The notes under the pieces are model-generated. The model did no database searches and was not told where the DNA came from. It worked only from the letters and a program-made list of their open reading frames with translations. This document shows positions 31,542 through 43,605 of a stretch of DNA of 64,000 nt, piece by piece (the stretch's first letter is position 1; the number at the start of each line of letters is the position of its first letter). Position numbers and translations under genes: made by a program. This DNA is from Siphonodentalium dalli. Lineage: Eukaryota; Mollusca; Scaphopoda; Gadilida; Siphonodentaliidae. The stretch is from NCBI GenBank assembly GCA_032622095.1, contig CP136061.1, positions 44,771,797 through 44,835,796 of the forward strand. Direction: 5' to 3'.

Positions 31542-34500
31542 AGTATTGTTACAGCGGATCTCAACTAGTAGTGTTACAGCGGATCTCAACTAGTATTGTT
31601 ACATTAAGGGTCAGCGGATCTCAAATAGTATTGTTACATTAAGGGTCAGCGGACCTCAACTAGTATTGTTACATTAAGGGTCAGCGGACCTCAACTAGTA
31701 TTGTTACAGCGGATCTCAACTAGTATTGTTACATTAAGGGTCAGCGGATCTCAACTAGTATTGTTACATTAAGGGTCAGCGGACCTCAACTAGTATTGTT
31801 ACGTTAAGGGTCAGCGGACCTCAACTAGTATTGTTACATTAAGGGTCAGCGGACCTCAACAAGTATTGTTACATTAAGGGTCAGCGGACCTCAACTAGTA
31901 TTGTTACGTTAAGGGTCAGCGGACCTCAACTAGTATTGTTACATTAAGGGTCAGCGGATCTCAACTAGTATTGTTACATTAAGGGTCAGCGGACCTCAAC
32001 TAGTATTGTTACATTAAGGGTCAGCGGATCTCAACTAGTATTGTTACATTAAGGGTCAGCGGACCTCAACTAGTATTGTTACGTTAAGGGTCAGCGGACC
32101 TCAACTAGTATTGTTACATTAAGGGTCAGCGGACCTCAACTAGTATTGTTACATTAAGGGTCAGCGGACCTCAACTAGTATTGTTACGTTAAGGGTCAGC
32201 GGACCTCAACTAGTATTGTTACATTAAGGGTCAGCGGATCTCAACTAGTATTGTTACATTAAGGGTCAGCGGACCTCAACTAGTATTGTTACATTAAGGG
32301 TCAGCGGATCTCAACTAGTATTGTTACATTAAGGGTCAGCGGACCTCAACTAGTATTGTTACGTTAAGGGTCATCGGACCTCAACTAGTATTGTTACATT
32401 AAGGGTCAGCGGACCTCAACTAGTATTGTTACATTAAGGGTCAGCGGATCTCAACTAGTATTGTTACGTTAAGGGTCAGCGGACCTCAACTAGTATTGTT
32501 ACAGCGGATCTCAACTAGTATTGTTACATTAAGGGTCAGCGGATCTCAACTAGTATTGTTACATTAAGGGTCAGCGGACCTCAACTAGTATTGTTACGTT
32601 AAGGGTCAGCGGACCTCAACTAGTATTGTTACATTAAGGGTCAGCGGACCTCAACTAGTATTGTTACATTAAGGGTCAGCGGACCTCAACTAGTATTGTT
32701 ACGTTAAGGGTCAGCGGACCTCAACTAGTATTGTTACATTAAGGGTCAGCGGATCTCAACTAGTATTGTTACATTAAGGGTCAGCGGACCTCAACTAGTA
32801 TTGTTACATTAAGGGTCAGCGGATCTCAACTAGTATTGTTACATTAAGGGTCAGCGGACCTCAACTAGTATTGTTACATTAAGGGTCAGCGGACCTCAAC
32901 TAGTATTGTTACATTAAGGGTCAGCGGATCTCAACTAGTATTGTTACATTAAGGGTCAGCGGACCTCAACTAGTATTGTTACATTAAGGGTCAGCGGACC
33001 TCAACTAGTATTGTTACATTAAGGGTCAGCGGACCTCAACTAGTATTGTTACATTAAGGGTCAGCGGATCTCAACTAGTATTGTTACATTAAGGGTCAGC
33101 GGATCTCAACTAGTATTGTTAATTAAGGGTCAGCGGATCTCAACTAGTATTGTTACATTAAGGGTCAGCGGATCTCAACTAGTATTGTTACTTTAAGGGT
33201 CAGCGGACCTCAACTAGTATTGTTACATTAAGGGTCAGCGGACCTCAACTAGTATTGTTACATTAAGGGTCAGCGGACCTCAACTAGTATTGTTACATTA
33301 AGGGTCAGCGGATCTCAACTAGTATTGTTACATTAAGGGTCAGCGGACCTCAACTAGTAGTGTTACATTAAGGGTCAGCGGACCTCAACTAGTATTGTTA
33401 CATTAAGGGTCAGCGGACCTCAACTAGTATTGTTACATTAAGGGTCAGCGGACCTCAACTAGTATTGTTACATTAAGGGTCAGCGGATCTCAACTAGTAT
33501 TGTTACATTAAGGGTCAGCGGACCTCAACTAGTATTGTTACGTTAAGGGTCAGCGGACCTCAACTAGTATTGTTACATTAAGGGTCAGCGGATCTCAACT
33601 AGTATTGTTACATTAAGGGTCAGCGGACCTCAACTAGTATTGTTACATTAAGGGTCAGCGGACCTCAACTAGTATTGTTACGTTAAGGGTCAGCGGACCT
33701 CAACTAGTATTGTTACATTAAGGGTCAGCGGATCTCAACTAGTATTGTTACATTAAGGGTCAGCGGACCTCAACTAGTATTGTTACATTAAGGGTCAGCG
33801 GATCTCAACTAGTATTGTTACATTAAGGGTCAGCGGACCTCAACTAGTATTGTTACATTAAGGGTCAGCGGACCTCAACTAGTATTGTTACATTAAGGGT
33901 CAGAGGACCTCAACTAGTATTGTTACATTAAGGGTCAGCGGATCTCAACTAGTATTGTTACATTAAGGGTCAGCGGATCTCAACTAGTATTGTTACATTA
34001 AGGGTCAGCGGATCTCAACTAGTATTGTTACATTAAGAGTCAGCGGATCTCAACTAGTATTGTTACATTAAGGGTCAGCGGATCTCAACTAGTATTGTTA
34101 CATTAAGGGTCAGCGGACCTCAACTAGTATTGTTACATTAAGGGTCAGCGGATCTCAACTAGTATTGTTACATTAAGGGTCAGCGGATCTCAACTAGTAT
34201 TGTTACATTAAGGGTCAGCGGACCTCAACTAGTATTGTTACATTAAGGGTCAGCGGATCTCAACTAGTATTGTTACATTAAGGGTCAGCGGATCTCAACT
34301 AGTATTGTTACATTAAGGGTCAGCGGATCTCAACTAGTAGTGTTACATTAAGGGTCAGCGGATCTCAACTAGTATTGTTACATTAAGGGTCAGCGGATCT
34401 CAACTAGTAGTGTTACATTAAGGGTCAGCGGATCTCAACTAGTATTGTTACATTAAGGGTCAGCGGACCTCAACTAGTATTGTTACATTAAGGGTCAGCG

Positions 34501-34617
34501 GACCTCAACTAGTATTGTTACATTAAGGGTCAGCGGACCTCAACTAGTATTGTTACATTAAGGGTCAGCGGATCTCAACTAGTATTGTTACATTAAGGGT
34601 CAGCGGATCTCAACTCG
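31536..34617. repeat. 35-bp satellite, about 88 copies
   Basis: Unit CATTAAGGGTCAGCGGACCT then CAACTAGTATTGTTA. Variants GGATCTC/GGACCTC and CATTA/CGTTA alternate in a loose higher-order pattern in the left half. A 25-bp short unit lacking ATTAAGGGTC occurs at the left edge and near 31700 and 32500. No spacers and no frame. Confidence 0.97.
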
Positions 34618-35640
34618 TATCAAACTGGAAAAAAGTTTGTGTTCATCTAAATTTTACAATTAATTGCACACAAGTTGGCCGATCTGTAAAAGATTAAAAA
34701 AAACAAACATTGTGGATTGCAATTGTATAAAAACAAATCAAGAAATTTACCTTGAAAATTTCACTGCATAATTTCTTGTTTCCTGATTCACTGTAAACAT
34801 GTGCTCGGACTAAATTTTCAAATAATTATCAAATTTGATATTCTTCCACTAAAATTATTATCCATTTGGCAAATAAAAGTGATGCTAAGGTAAGTGAATC
34901 CAAAAAAATGCATATTTTGCAGCAGATAATTTCAAGTTGATCTGGAGACTGTTCATTTGCTGCATTATCGGGAGTGGAGTTTGGCCGTACACTCACTGCA
35001 CTGGCATTCGGTAATCACAAAAACAGAGAAATTGTGGATTTAACACTGTCAAGTTGAATCCAGGATGTGCCTGACCTGATATTGGGTGATAACGGACCTC
35101 TCTATTCGGTTTTATATCCCTCGGTTGATATTTCGTCGGCTCCGGGAGTCAAATATATCAACTTTGACGCAGGAAGTCACCGGTAACAATATTATTGGTA
35201 CTAAATGTGATTTCAACTATTAAAGGGACGGGCGGGGCGGCCTTCGTTGTAGGTTATAATTTAGAAATAACATTTATCACATTTTGACAGTTTCCTCAAG
35301 AATATACTAATAGTATAGAATAATGATGATATGAATGCGATATTATTGACAAAACACGCTTTGTGTCCGAGAAAATACAGGTCGAGTTTCTCGCGAAAAG
35401 CGCAGTGGATTGTTTATAAGCAGAGTCACGATATTGCGTCATTTCCTTATTTAGATTCGCGCGCATTTTACGTCGGTTGTAAAACCCCTAATTTGGTGCG
35501 TCTATAACTAACAACTCACAATACTACTGATACTAAATTCCTTATTTGTTATGTATTACCATATATATGTTAGGAGAAAATACTGGAGCGCAATGGAACA
35601 TTTTCATTGGACGCGGTATAGTTCTAAGTGTTTGTCTATA
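34618..35640. other. Right flank of satellite; no gene recognised
   Basis: Contains the right inverted bracket at 35052-35079. The rest is AT-rich and unassigned. Confidence 0.45.
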
Positions 35641-35963
35641 AACAAACGGTTCTCTAACGTTTTTGATGTTTTTCTACATAACAAAGCGTACACACGTGAC
35701 AATGACAAGCAATGTACGCGATATTTATGATTGGTATAAGAACAAAATATGTCTAAATAGAATATTCTTTCTGTTTATGGCGGTTTTAGCGGATGTGACT
35801 ATTTTAACAGCTATACCCAGTATCGTCATTCTGATCTTGAATTATCTGTTTTTCTGTCAATCGTCTGCTTTTATTTCCCGAACACCCTCCACATGAATAT
35901 TAGACCGCTCCAATGTATAATATCATAACTGAGTGGCAAAATCCCTTTAGTATAGAAAGGGTT
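35640..35963 (+). repeat. Dispersed repeat joined to piggyBac-like 3' end
   Basis: 35640-35825 matches 22800-22990. 35885-35963 is a second-family MITE right end (ACCGCTCCAATGTATAAT, ATCCCTTTAGTATAGAAAGG then GTTA). The junction is near 35880. Confidence 0.65.
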
Positions 35964-36144
35964 ACAAGAAAAGAATACACGAATATATCATTTTGAATTT
36001 AAAGATCCACGGTCCGATTTGAGACAAAATATTTAGAATTTCCTAAGCCAATGTTCGCTTACCAGCCCAAAGAAAATTAAATCTATACTTGCATAGCACA
36101 CCGACATCGAAAAATCCACAAAATCATCCATAAGTAATTTTCTA

Positions 36145-36310
36145 AAAAACGCTCTTTATCAGCTACCGCTTTTGGGCGACAGAACAATGAACACTCATTA
36201 TGCAAGGCGATCTTTGGAATTGTTGCTCGGTTGACAAAAATGCAAAACGTGTTGAAACTTCCTATTTTGAAAGGAGATATCTGGCCATCAAAACCTCATA
36301 GTAATGGGGG
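36145..36310 (+). repeat. AACGCTCTTT repeat, paralogous to 12836-13020
   Basis: AACGCTCTTTATCAGCTA, GCTTTTGGG, GCGATCTTTGGAATTG and AAACTTCCTATTTTGAAA align in order with the 12.8-kb copy. Confidence 0.6.
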
Positions 36311-36426
36311 CATGTGTCCGATTTAATTGTGCACTGGAACACAAAACGTACATGGTGGTTTTATTGTGCAAAATTTGACAGGTCATCTTTAATCAACGTG
36401 AACCTTGAATATCAAATGTCGCTATA

Positions 36427-36921
36427 AATTGTTATTGCCGGATAGTTATGTGTATATGTGACCCGCCATATCAAATCCAGTCGGAAGTCGGGATTTTTTT
36501 ACCCTGTGCCAATGCATTCTCTTATATATGCGAGTCGACCATAGGTCGCCTCGCATATATAAGAGAATGCATTGGCCTAACAATTTTTTACAATTTTAAT
36601 AATTTTTTCTTGTATTCTTTAACAATTTTATAATTTCACCCATACAGAGCCCCAGACAAACATGAGCAGACGACACTCTTCTATATGCTTTTATATATGT
36701 GTGGGGCTCCCTGCAGGGTTATTTATTTTATGTCCTAAAAATTGTAAGAAACTTTTATTTTTTTTAAATGATAAAAAATTGTTAGGCCAATGCATTCTCT
36801 TATATATGCGAGGCGACCTATGGTCGACTCGCATATATAAGAGAATGCATTGGCACAGGGTAAAAAAAATCCCGACTTCCAACTGGTCACAATTGTTATT
36901 GCCGGATAGTTATGTGTATAT
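36427..36921. mobile_element. GTGACCCGCC element with double-palindrome core, 31-bp direct repeats
   Basis: The element proper is 36458-36890 (GTGACCCGCC to GGTCAC). Palindromes at 36508-36576 and 36786-36854; spacer with a GAGCCCCAGA...GGGGCTC hairpin. The right TIR lacks about 15 bp seen in other copies. It is flanked by an identical 31-bp repeat (36427-36457 and 36891-36921; core TTGCCGGATAGTTATGTGTA), far longer than the 6-bp duplication of the copy at 44990. Confidence 0.75.
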
Positions 36922-37280
36922 AGATCGTCCTGATAATGGCCGTGCTTTGGTGTTTTATGATTGGTCAAAGATTTCTCTAATGGCATTCTATATAATTATG
37001 TTCTACATGCAAAAGTCAGAGCTATATCAGCAAAACCACCTAATTATAACAATATGTTAACAAAATCAGTGGCCAGGGTTTATAATCGAGGACTGCATGC
37101 ACTGAGTGTAGTGTATGCGTCGCGTGGGTACATATATACTTTGTACTGTTTACTGCTTCCATCCCTTCCGGGTTCATTCAGAATATGAGTATCCTGCATG
37201 TTTGTTAAATAAATCCCCGGATTAGTAACAATTTCTCGATCAGAAGATCCCCCAGTCATTATTGTTGTTGTTAATTTTTT
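36922..37280 (+). repeat. Dispersed repeat (copy 1 of three)
   Basis: Shares GTTTTATGATTGGTCAAAGA, TTCCGGGTTCATTCAGAAT and AATCCCCGG with 38800-38854 plus 39989-40260, and with 37940-38640. Non-coding. Confidence 0.65.
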
Positions 37281-37374
37281 TGACTTGAGAAAGAGGCTTA
37301 AACATCAATTGTAATTCAATTGAGTATTTGTCACTAAAAACAAGCATTCTGATTGGCCGAGAGCGGCTAACTTT

Positions 37375-37600
37375 CGTTTTCGATTCACCGACATCTGCCG
37401 CTTCAGCGTGCATCAAATCTGAATATAGCACGGTCAAATTTCATCGGCGCAGAACGAGTAGCGAAACGAGCACACCCGCGCGTTGTTGTCTATAGATACC
37501 GTTCATCTGCCGCTTCAGCGTGCATCAAATCTGAATGTGGCACGGTACAATTTCATCGGCGCAAAACGGAGTAGCGAAACGAGCCAACCCGCCCCACAGG
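37375..37600 (+). repeat. Two tandem units, about 130 bp apart
   Basis: CATCTGCCGCTTCAGCGTGC and ATCAAATCTGAAT then TTTCATCGGCGCA and GAGTAGCGAAACGAGC appear twice. Confidence 0.85.
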
Positions 37601-37763
37601 AAATGGTTACGTAGCAGTGTTCCGAGTAACGCAATGAACAAACCCAATGATTTGGGCACGGTGACAACGGCGAAATGAAAGTCTCGATTCGTGTCATGAA
37701 AATGACTAAATGATACTTTTTATACATTTTTTTTGCAAATTCCTTGCTAGATTGAATTACAAT

Positions 37764-37882
37764 GGAGATAAACGTACCCTGTTTCGTTGTACATTCTGGG
37801 ATTCGAGCATGAAAACAGTTTGTGAACTCGCCGGCAAGCTCGAATCCCAGAATATACAACTCAACAGGGTGTGTTTATCTCC
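37764..37882. repeat. 119-bp palindrome
   Basis: GGAGATAAACGTACCCTGTT at the left returns inverted at the right. Inner ATTCTGGGATTCGAGC also pairs. Confidence 0.85.
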
Positions 37883-38024
37883 TAAATGACCCCCCATTAG
37901 TATATTATGTCCTACAAAATATACAGGCTAAATTAGCAGAACCCCCAATTTAATGGTCACGGGATTCCAATGAGTGAAATTGTGAAGTATACATACGTCG
38001 TGGGGCTATATAAGATAAGATCAG

Positions 38025-38465
38025 ATAAGTTTATTGACAATTGCAACCACAAGGGGCCGATATCACAACACAAATAACAATAAATATATATGATACAATA
38101 ACTATACACAATTGTAATCAGAATTAATTAATGATCATGTTTATTGTTGAAAGTCTGGTGTTTCACACATTTTGTGGAAAAAGAGACTGACCATGTTAAA
38201 TTTTATAATTTCGCAGTATGAAAATGAATTTTTGTGTATCAGTCATATTAGTAAACTTAGGATTTACTTTATTTTGTTCATCAAAGAAACTGAGAAGAAT
38301 GCTTTTTTAAATAGGACACTTTAAAAAAAATATTCCTCGGTTTCCGTTTCTAATCCACACTTTCTGCATATCTGCATATTCTCTTGGCGCCCTTTTTCAA
38401 TTTCAAGAGTATATGATTGCTGATCCGCAATTTACTGAAGGTCTATCTTACTTCGATACATGAGC
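38025..38465 (-). mobile_element. 5'-truncated LINE end (second LINE)
   Basis: Minus strand: translation shows IADQQSYTLEIEKGRQ then ICRKCGLETETEEYFF and, after a one-base slip, LKCPI. This is the C-terminal Cys/His segment of a non-LTR reverse transcriptase protein. A 3' UTR follows, with AATAAACTTATCTGATCTTA as the short 3' repeat tail at 38025-38045. An in-frame stop and a frameshift show it is dead. It interrupts a repeat whose uninterrupted copy is at 40080-40260. Confidence 0.7.
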
Positions 38466-38639
38466 TATGTATTGTCTAATGCCCGTGCGCTTCCATCTCT
38501 TGCACGTTTATTGAAAATATTAGTATCGTGTTTGTCAAAGAAACCCCTGGTTCATCAACTTTTCTCGATTTGTCTGCTGATTGTCATTAATTTCCATTCA
38601 CAAATTCCATTAAATACTCGGAAGCTCTGTCCGTGACCA

Positions 38640-38710
38640 AACTCTTGCCGGGGTTGTTGCTGCTACTGCAGTTGATGTTGTTGTTTGTTGTTGTTGTTGT
38701 TGTTTGTGAA
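38640..38710. repeat. GTT-type microsatellite
   Basis: TTGTTGCTGCTACTGCAGTT then runs of TTG between 38672 and 38706. Confidence 0.85.
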
Positions 38711-38854
38711 AAGCTTGCAAGAATGTTAATTTTTTTACTTGACCAACTGGCTTAAACATCAAAAGTCGCTTAAATTGTTGCAGTTGTTGGATAGCAATGT
38801 GTATTCAATATTATGGCATTGCTTTGATGTTTTATGATTGATCAAAGACCTCTT

Positions 38855-39988
38855 TTAGGCTATATTTACACTGCTGTATTTCTTTATACAGATCTGTATG
38901 AAGTCACGTGTCGCGCATTACTGTGATCACAACATGATTACTAATAGTGAACGCGCGCTGATCAGTACTCTGGTAATTGACAAATCACTACGAGTCGTGC
39001 CAGTTTAGGACAGACATAAAAATGGATCAACTATCAGCAGACAACAGCGATTTGGTATGTGCCGCATGTATTTAAAGTGTATCCTTATACCACTTGATAA
39101 TAGTTCGAAGAAAGAATGAAAATCGCATATGAATACACAATAAACAACAGTGTACATAAATAGAGAGGTTAGAGGGCACCCATATAGCTTTAGATGGAGA
39201 TTCCACCAATATTTAGGATTTCAGGTGATTATCTATATATATATAGGTCTCCTGTTTGACACCATCTGGGCGGTGGCCATTTTGGATCTGTATGGAATGG
39301 GTATCCACCCTACAACACACTTTATTTGACCAAATGTAGTTAAATTTCCAACTGATGACAATTCCAATGACAATGTTGACCAAATGTAGGACAATACTGT
39401 TTTCTTAAATTAACTAGCAGTTTTTGACTGACCACGGGGAGGGACCAGGACACAATCTTTCCAAGTGTTGGAAATTTCCAACCGTACACCCGCCCCCATG
39501 ATAAGTTTGGAAAATTTCCAGCTGATGGCCATTCCAGCCCAAAATTTTGATAAAAAGTAGGAAATTATGCAAATATTGGACCGAAAACAATAACCCCCAA
39601 TAAAATGTTTGAAAATCAAACTACAAGATCCTTTTCAACTTATTGTTGGTTTGGAAATTACAACTAATGTTGTGTCAGGTATGAAATTTCCAACTGTTGA
39701 AAATTTTGACCAAAGTTGCCACGTCCCTGTCCGTGTTCAATATTCGAAATACACGGGTTGAAATGACAACGAAAACTAAAACACATTCGCCAAGCCCGAG
39801 TAACAATTAATCAAAACATATTTGCCTGTCGCAATGCTTCGGCGTTGACCGTGACTTATAGCGGACACGATTTTTGCTCACACGAACTAATACCGTTTTC
39901 TTTCTGTGTGCATTTCTATATCAACCCGTTTACACTAGTCTGCGTGTAGATCTGTGTGCAGTTCTATAGCAATGTAAATGCACCCTAA
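38855..39988. mobile_element. TIR element (TTAGGSTRYATTTACAYTGCT ends)
   Basis: Left TTAGGCTATATTTACACTGC and right complement TTAGGGTGCATTTACATTGC agree closely. ACAGATCT further in also repeats inverted. The related repeat at 36922-37020 lacks this segment at the matching place, so it is an insertion. At 39022 an ATG opens an 11-codon stretch that ends at GTATGT, resembling a splice donor, but no transposase was seen. Superfamily unassigned. Confidence 0.6.
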
Positions 39989-40260
39989 TTAACAGCGTTG
40001 GTATATCTTCTACAAACGACACGCTGGGCTAAATCAACACAACCCACCAATTATGTATAGCAGTATTTTAACAAGATCAGCGGCCAAGCAGGGTTAACGA
40101 TCGGGGGATTCCATTGAGTGAAACTGTGAGTGTATATATATATACGTCGATGGGATATATACGAACATTCTATTGTTTACTGCCTGTTTGCTTCCATCTC
40201 TTCCGGGTTTATTCAGAATATGAACGTCCGGTTTGTCAAAGAAATCCCCGGTTAGGCAAC
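39989..40260 (+). repeat. Dispersed repeat (copy 3, right part)
   Basis: Continues 38800-38854 after the TIR element. Shares ATTCCATTGAGTGAAACTGT, CTTCCATCTCTTCCGGGTTT and GAAATCCCCGGTTAG with the other two copies. Confidence 0.65.
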
Positions 40261-40708
40261 CCTTTCTCTGTATAAATGTGTGTACAAATTGAACATAATT
40301 CTACGTTTTTGTACAAAACAATGACTTGTTCTATATAAACAGAGTCACTACATGAAAAAATACATAATAAATGACAATCTTGGCATCCAGGGGATAACTC
40401 ACAACCAAAGCGCGATTAGGACACATTGTGGATGGAAAAGTATAACATGTATCCTATATTATCTCAATCTTGACAACCAGGAAGTATATGTTGGTTTAGT
40501 TTGCTTCTTTTGCCGGTCTGCTGATAAGAAATGAAATGTTTTCGTCTCAAGTTCAATTAACCGTGTTTTCTTGGAACGCGGGTCTTTTGTTGGTATCCGC
40601 GACCGAGTGTGGGTTTGTTGTTCGGTCTGTGATATATGAGCCGATATATGTATTTACGATATGTGTCGTATTTTCCTACGACTTCACATCGGGTGGAATG
40701 TCCAACAT

Positions 40709-40763
40709 CATGGGTGCGGAGGTATTTTGATACATCATGGGTGCGGAGGTATTTTGATACCTC
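40709..40763. repeat. Tandem duplication, about 28 bp, two copies
   Basis: CATCATGGGTGCGGAGGTAT then TTTGATAC twice. Confidence 0.9.
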
Positions 40764-41642
40764 AGTTAAGCGGATATGGCTCATTGAATCTCCAAATTAC
40801 GTATATCGAACTACAGATCTACAGATTCGTATATACTTTGAAAACAAATTGCCACAGTCATAGAGCAATTTGTAAGTTGTTTTCATGTTTCGCATAGATG
40901 CTGGACAAACGTTTTTAATTTTAACACATATCAGGTATGCACCTTTTCGAAACATGGACAAGAGAGCCCGATAGATACAATAAAATATCCATATACAGAC
41001 TCCAGAACGCTCTTTGTTGTTGAAGACAACACTCGGGCCCGTTGTTTTGATTTTTATTCTGTGACTTGAATAAGTCTGTTATATACCATACACACACGGT
41101 GTCGATATAAATGTATATATCTACATAACCCGTGTGTGTGTTACTCTAACTCCTGTTCGGTGATTTGACAACTGCTAATTGGGTCATGCGTGTTATATGC
41201 CAATAAAACACACCATAACAGGAACCGACGTCACATCTTCTTGACGTAGATGACTAAAACGGTATATATATAGAATAACTGGGCGTGATTTTAAATTTAG
41301 CAGTCATAGACAAAAATAGACATAGATCATTCACAGGTAGAAAATTGGGCTAACTTACAACGCATGCAGCATGGTATATTATCCAGACGGATTTCATAAA
41401 TAAATTTCAGCGGGATTTATAACAATTAATAAGAAAAGGCTATATTAATATAAGAAATTAATGCAGTTCGAGTGTTTTACGGAGGGGTATGACATTGTGG
41501 CCGTTGGAGCATAATTAAAAGCGGTTCACTCAATGTACCCAACCTCCCCAGTGGCGTACCATTCAATAAAACACATTCAATCTACATCAATTTCTTATAT
41601 AACATCTTAACGATGTTTATCTCCCAGGAATAGCACCGTATG

Positions 41643-42483
41643 CAAGTCTGGAAATAGTGTGTCTGACATTTGCAGAATGAGATCCACAGAGGGTGAATTT
41701 ATAGTTATGCTACCCCGCAATAGCGGGCTAGCATCACCACGTTGACCCTCTGTGGAACTCATTCTGAGTAGACCTCATCTTCTGTGAAGTAGCTATATCC
41801 CTATACCCAACAAAACGGCCAAAACCGGCCAAATCAAGCTTCAACAGCCTAAAATATCTTCGGTCTGTCTCAATAGAACCATACAAATATGAATATCATT
41901 GGAACCGGCTCCTTGACCACATTGTGATAGTTACAGTTATGCCCTGTGCCAATGCATTCTCTTATATATGCGAGTCGACCATAGGTCGCCTCGCATATAT
42001 AAGAGAATGCATTGGCCTAAAAAAAATCTTTTTTTAACACTTTTTACCATTTTTTCTTACATTCTTTAACAATTTTATAATTTTTAATGTGTTAAGCCAA
42101 TGCATTCTCTTATATATGCGAGGCGACCTATGGTCGACTCGCATATATAAGAGAATGCATTGGCACAGGGCCCTTCTGTTGGGTAAAGGGATATAGTCTC
42201 AAACTAACATCGTCTTCAGTAAATTTGTCCCTTCTGTTCAGTTTCTAATTTGCAGAATATAACATGCAAAATCGAGGTGACCAATGGGTGAACATCACAA
42301 CTTCATCTGGAGAACTTCAGTCTTATCCTAGGCCTCACATAGCAGTTGAGCTTAGGCTAATCAGAATGAGGTTCCCGGAGGGTGAATTGGTGACGCTATA
42401 GCTCACCGTGTGGGATAGCGTCACTAAATTCGCCCTCTGTGGACCTCATTCTGCAAATGACAGACACACTATTTGCATGCTTG
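41643..42483. mobile_element. GAGGTCCCC-family foldback (copy 4) with a nested MITE
   Basis: TIRs CAAGTCTGGAAATAGTGTGT and complement at 42464-42483, with a palindrome behind each. The centre is interrupted by the piggyBac-like MITE at 41799-42190. This dates the foldback as older than the MITE insertion. Confidence 0.8.
41799..42190. mobile_element. piggyBac-like MITE with double-palindrome core (copy 3)
   Basis: Ends CCCTATACCCAACA / TGTTGGGTAAAGGG; palindromes 41948-42016 and 42096-42164. The flanks are ATAT on both sides (41795-41798 and 42191-42194), not TTAA. Confidence 0.85.
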
Positions 42484-42495
42484 CCGGGATGTATC

Positions 42496-42571
42496 TTTGG
42501 TTGTTGAGTAGTTTCCGGCCGGAGGCCGGGTAGGGTGGTCGGACTGCAGTATGCAAGTCCCTTCACCCTTA
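42496..42571 (-). mobile_element. Solo two-hairpin module, 76-bp insertion with 12-bp target duplication (copy B)
   Basis: CCGGGATGTATC stands at 42484-42495 and again at 42572-42583. The 76 bp between are the structured module alone. Minus strand: outer stem TAAGGGTG:CACCCTA with one bulge, AAGG, inner hairpin GGACTTGCA/TGCAGTCC, CGAC, then CCGGCC-TCC-GGCCGG and a short tail CTACTCAACAACCAAA. It shows the module can move by itself. Confidence 0.65.
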
Positions 42572-42583
42572 CCGGGATGTATC

Positions 42584-43140
42584 AAAAGCGAGCGTGTTTA
42601 GTATATCTCGCGTATGTCGCCTATGCGCACTAAAGACAAAGTGCATGAAGGTTAATTTAACCAACTGCTGTCACCATTACATAATCCAGAAAAGAGGCTT
42701 ATATTAACTTAATCACCAATAATTACATAATTTGGATGAAGTAAATAGGATTCTATAATATCACAATGTGCGCGCATGGCATTCCTTGCCACAGCAAAGT
42801 ACTAAGCGATAGGCAGGGACGCGGTTATAGGTTGGGTGGGTGAGGGCGTCATACTTGGAATCTCCTTCATCCACACCGATATTTCCAAGTCAGAGAAATG
42901 AAACACTCCCTTGTTTTGAATTTCATATCAAACCTCCCCCCTGTTAGAAATTTACAGCATAACACCTCTATATGGTAAGAAATTTTCCAACTGATGATCA
43001 TTTAAAAAATATTGACCGATGGTAGTACAATATTCGATGTTTTGTATAAAATAAATATGATTCACACTAAATATCACAACAATTTCATCCTATTATATTA
43101 CTGGTCGGAAGTTCAAGTTACTTTCGACTGTTTAACATAT
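42584..43140. other. No gene recognised; old GGAAATTTC-type repeat
   Basis: 42895-43010 has AAATTT and CCAACTGATGATCATTT words like those near 39490-39530. Otherwise unassigned. Confidence 0.35.
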
Positions 43141-43605
43141 GTGACCCGCCATATCAAATCCAGTCGTAAGTCGGGATTTTTTTACCCTGTGCCAATGCAT
43201 TCTCTTATATATGCGAGTCGACCATAGGTCGCCTCGCATATATAAGAGAATGCATTGGCCTAACAATTTTTTACAATTTTAATAATTTTTTCTTTTTTTC
43301 TTGTATTCTTTAACAATTTTATAATTTCACCCATACAGAGCCCCAGAAAAACATGAGCAGACGACACTCTTCTATATGCTTCTATATGTGTGGGGCTCCC
43401 TGCAGGGTAATGGATGTTTTTTTTATTTTATGTCCTAAAAATTGTAAGAAACATTTATTTTAAAAAAATGATAAAAAATTGTTAGGCCAATGCATTCTCT
43501 TATATATGCGAGGCGACCTATGGTCGACTCGCATATATAAGAGAATACATTGGCACAGGGTAAAAAAAATCCCGACTTACGACTGGATTTGATATGGCGG
43601 GTCAC
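43141..43605. mobile_element. GTGACCCGCC element with double-palindrome core (copy 2)
   Basis: Full TIRs (GTGACCCGCCATATCAAATC and complement), palindromes 43191-43259 and 43486-43554. The spacer has AGAGCCCCAGA...TGGGGCTCC. Close to copies at 36458 and 44996. Confidence 0.9.

Noticed and set aside
31536-34617. CRISPR-like array of 35-bp repeats
   Set aside because: The units are contiguous, with no unique spacers and no cas genes; this is satellite DNA in a eukaryote-type context. The 40-, 32- and 48-bp arrays fail for the same reason.
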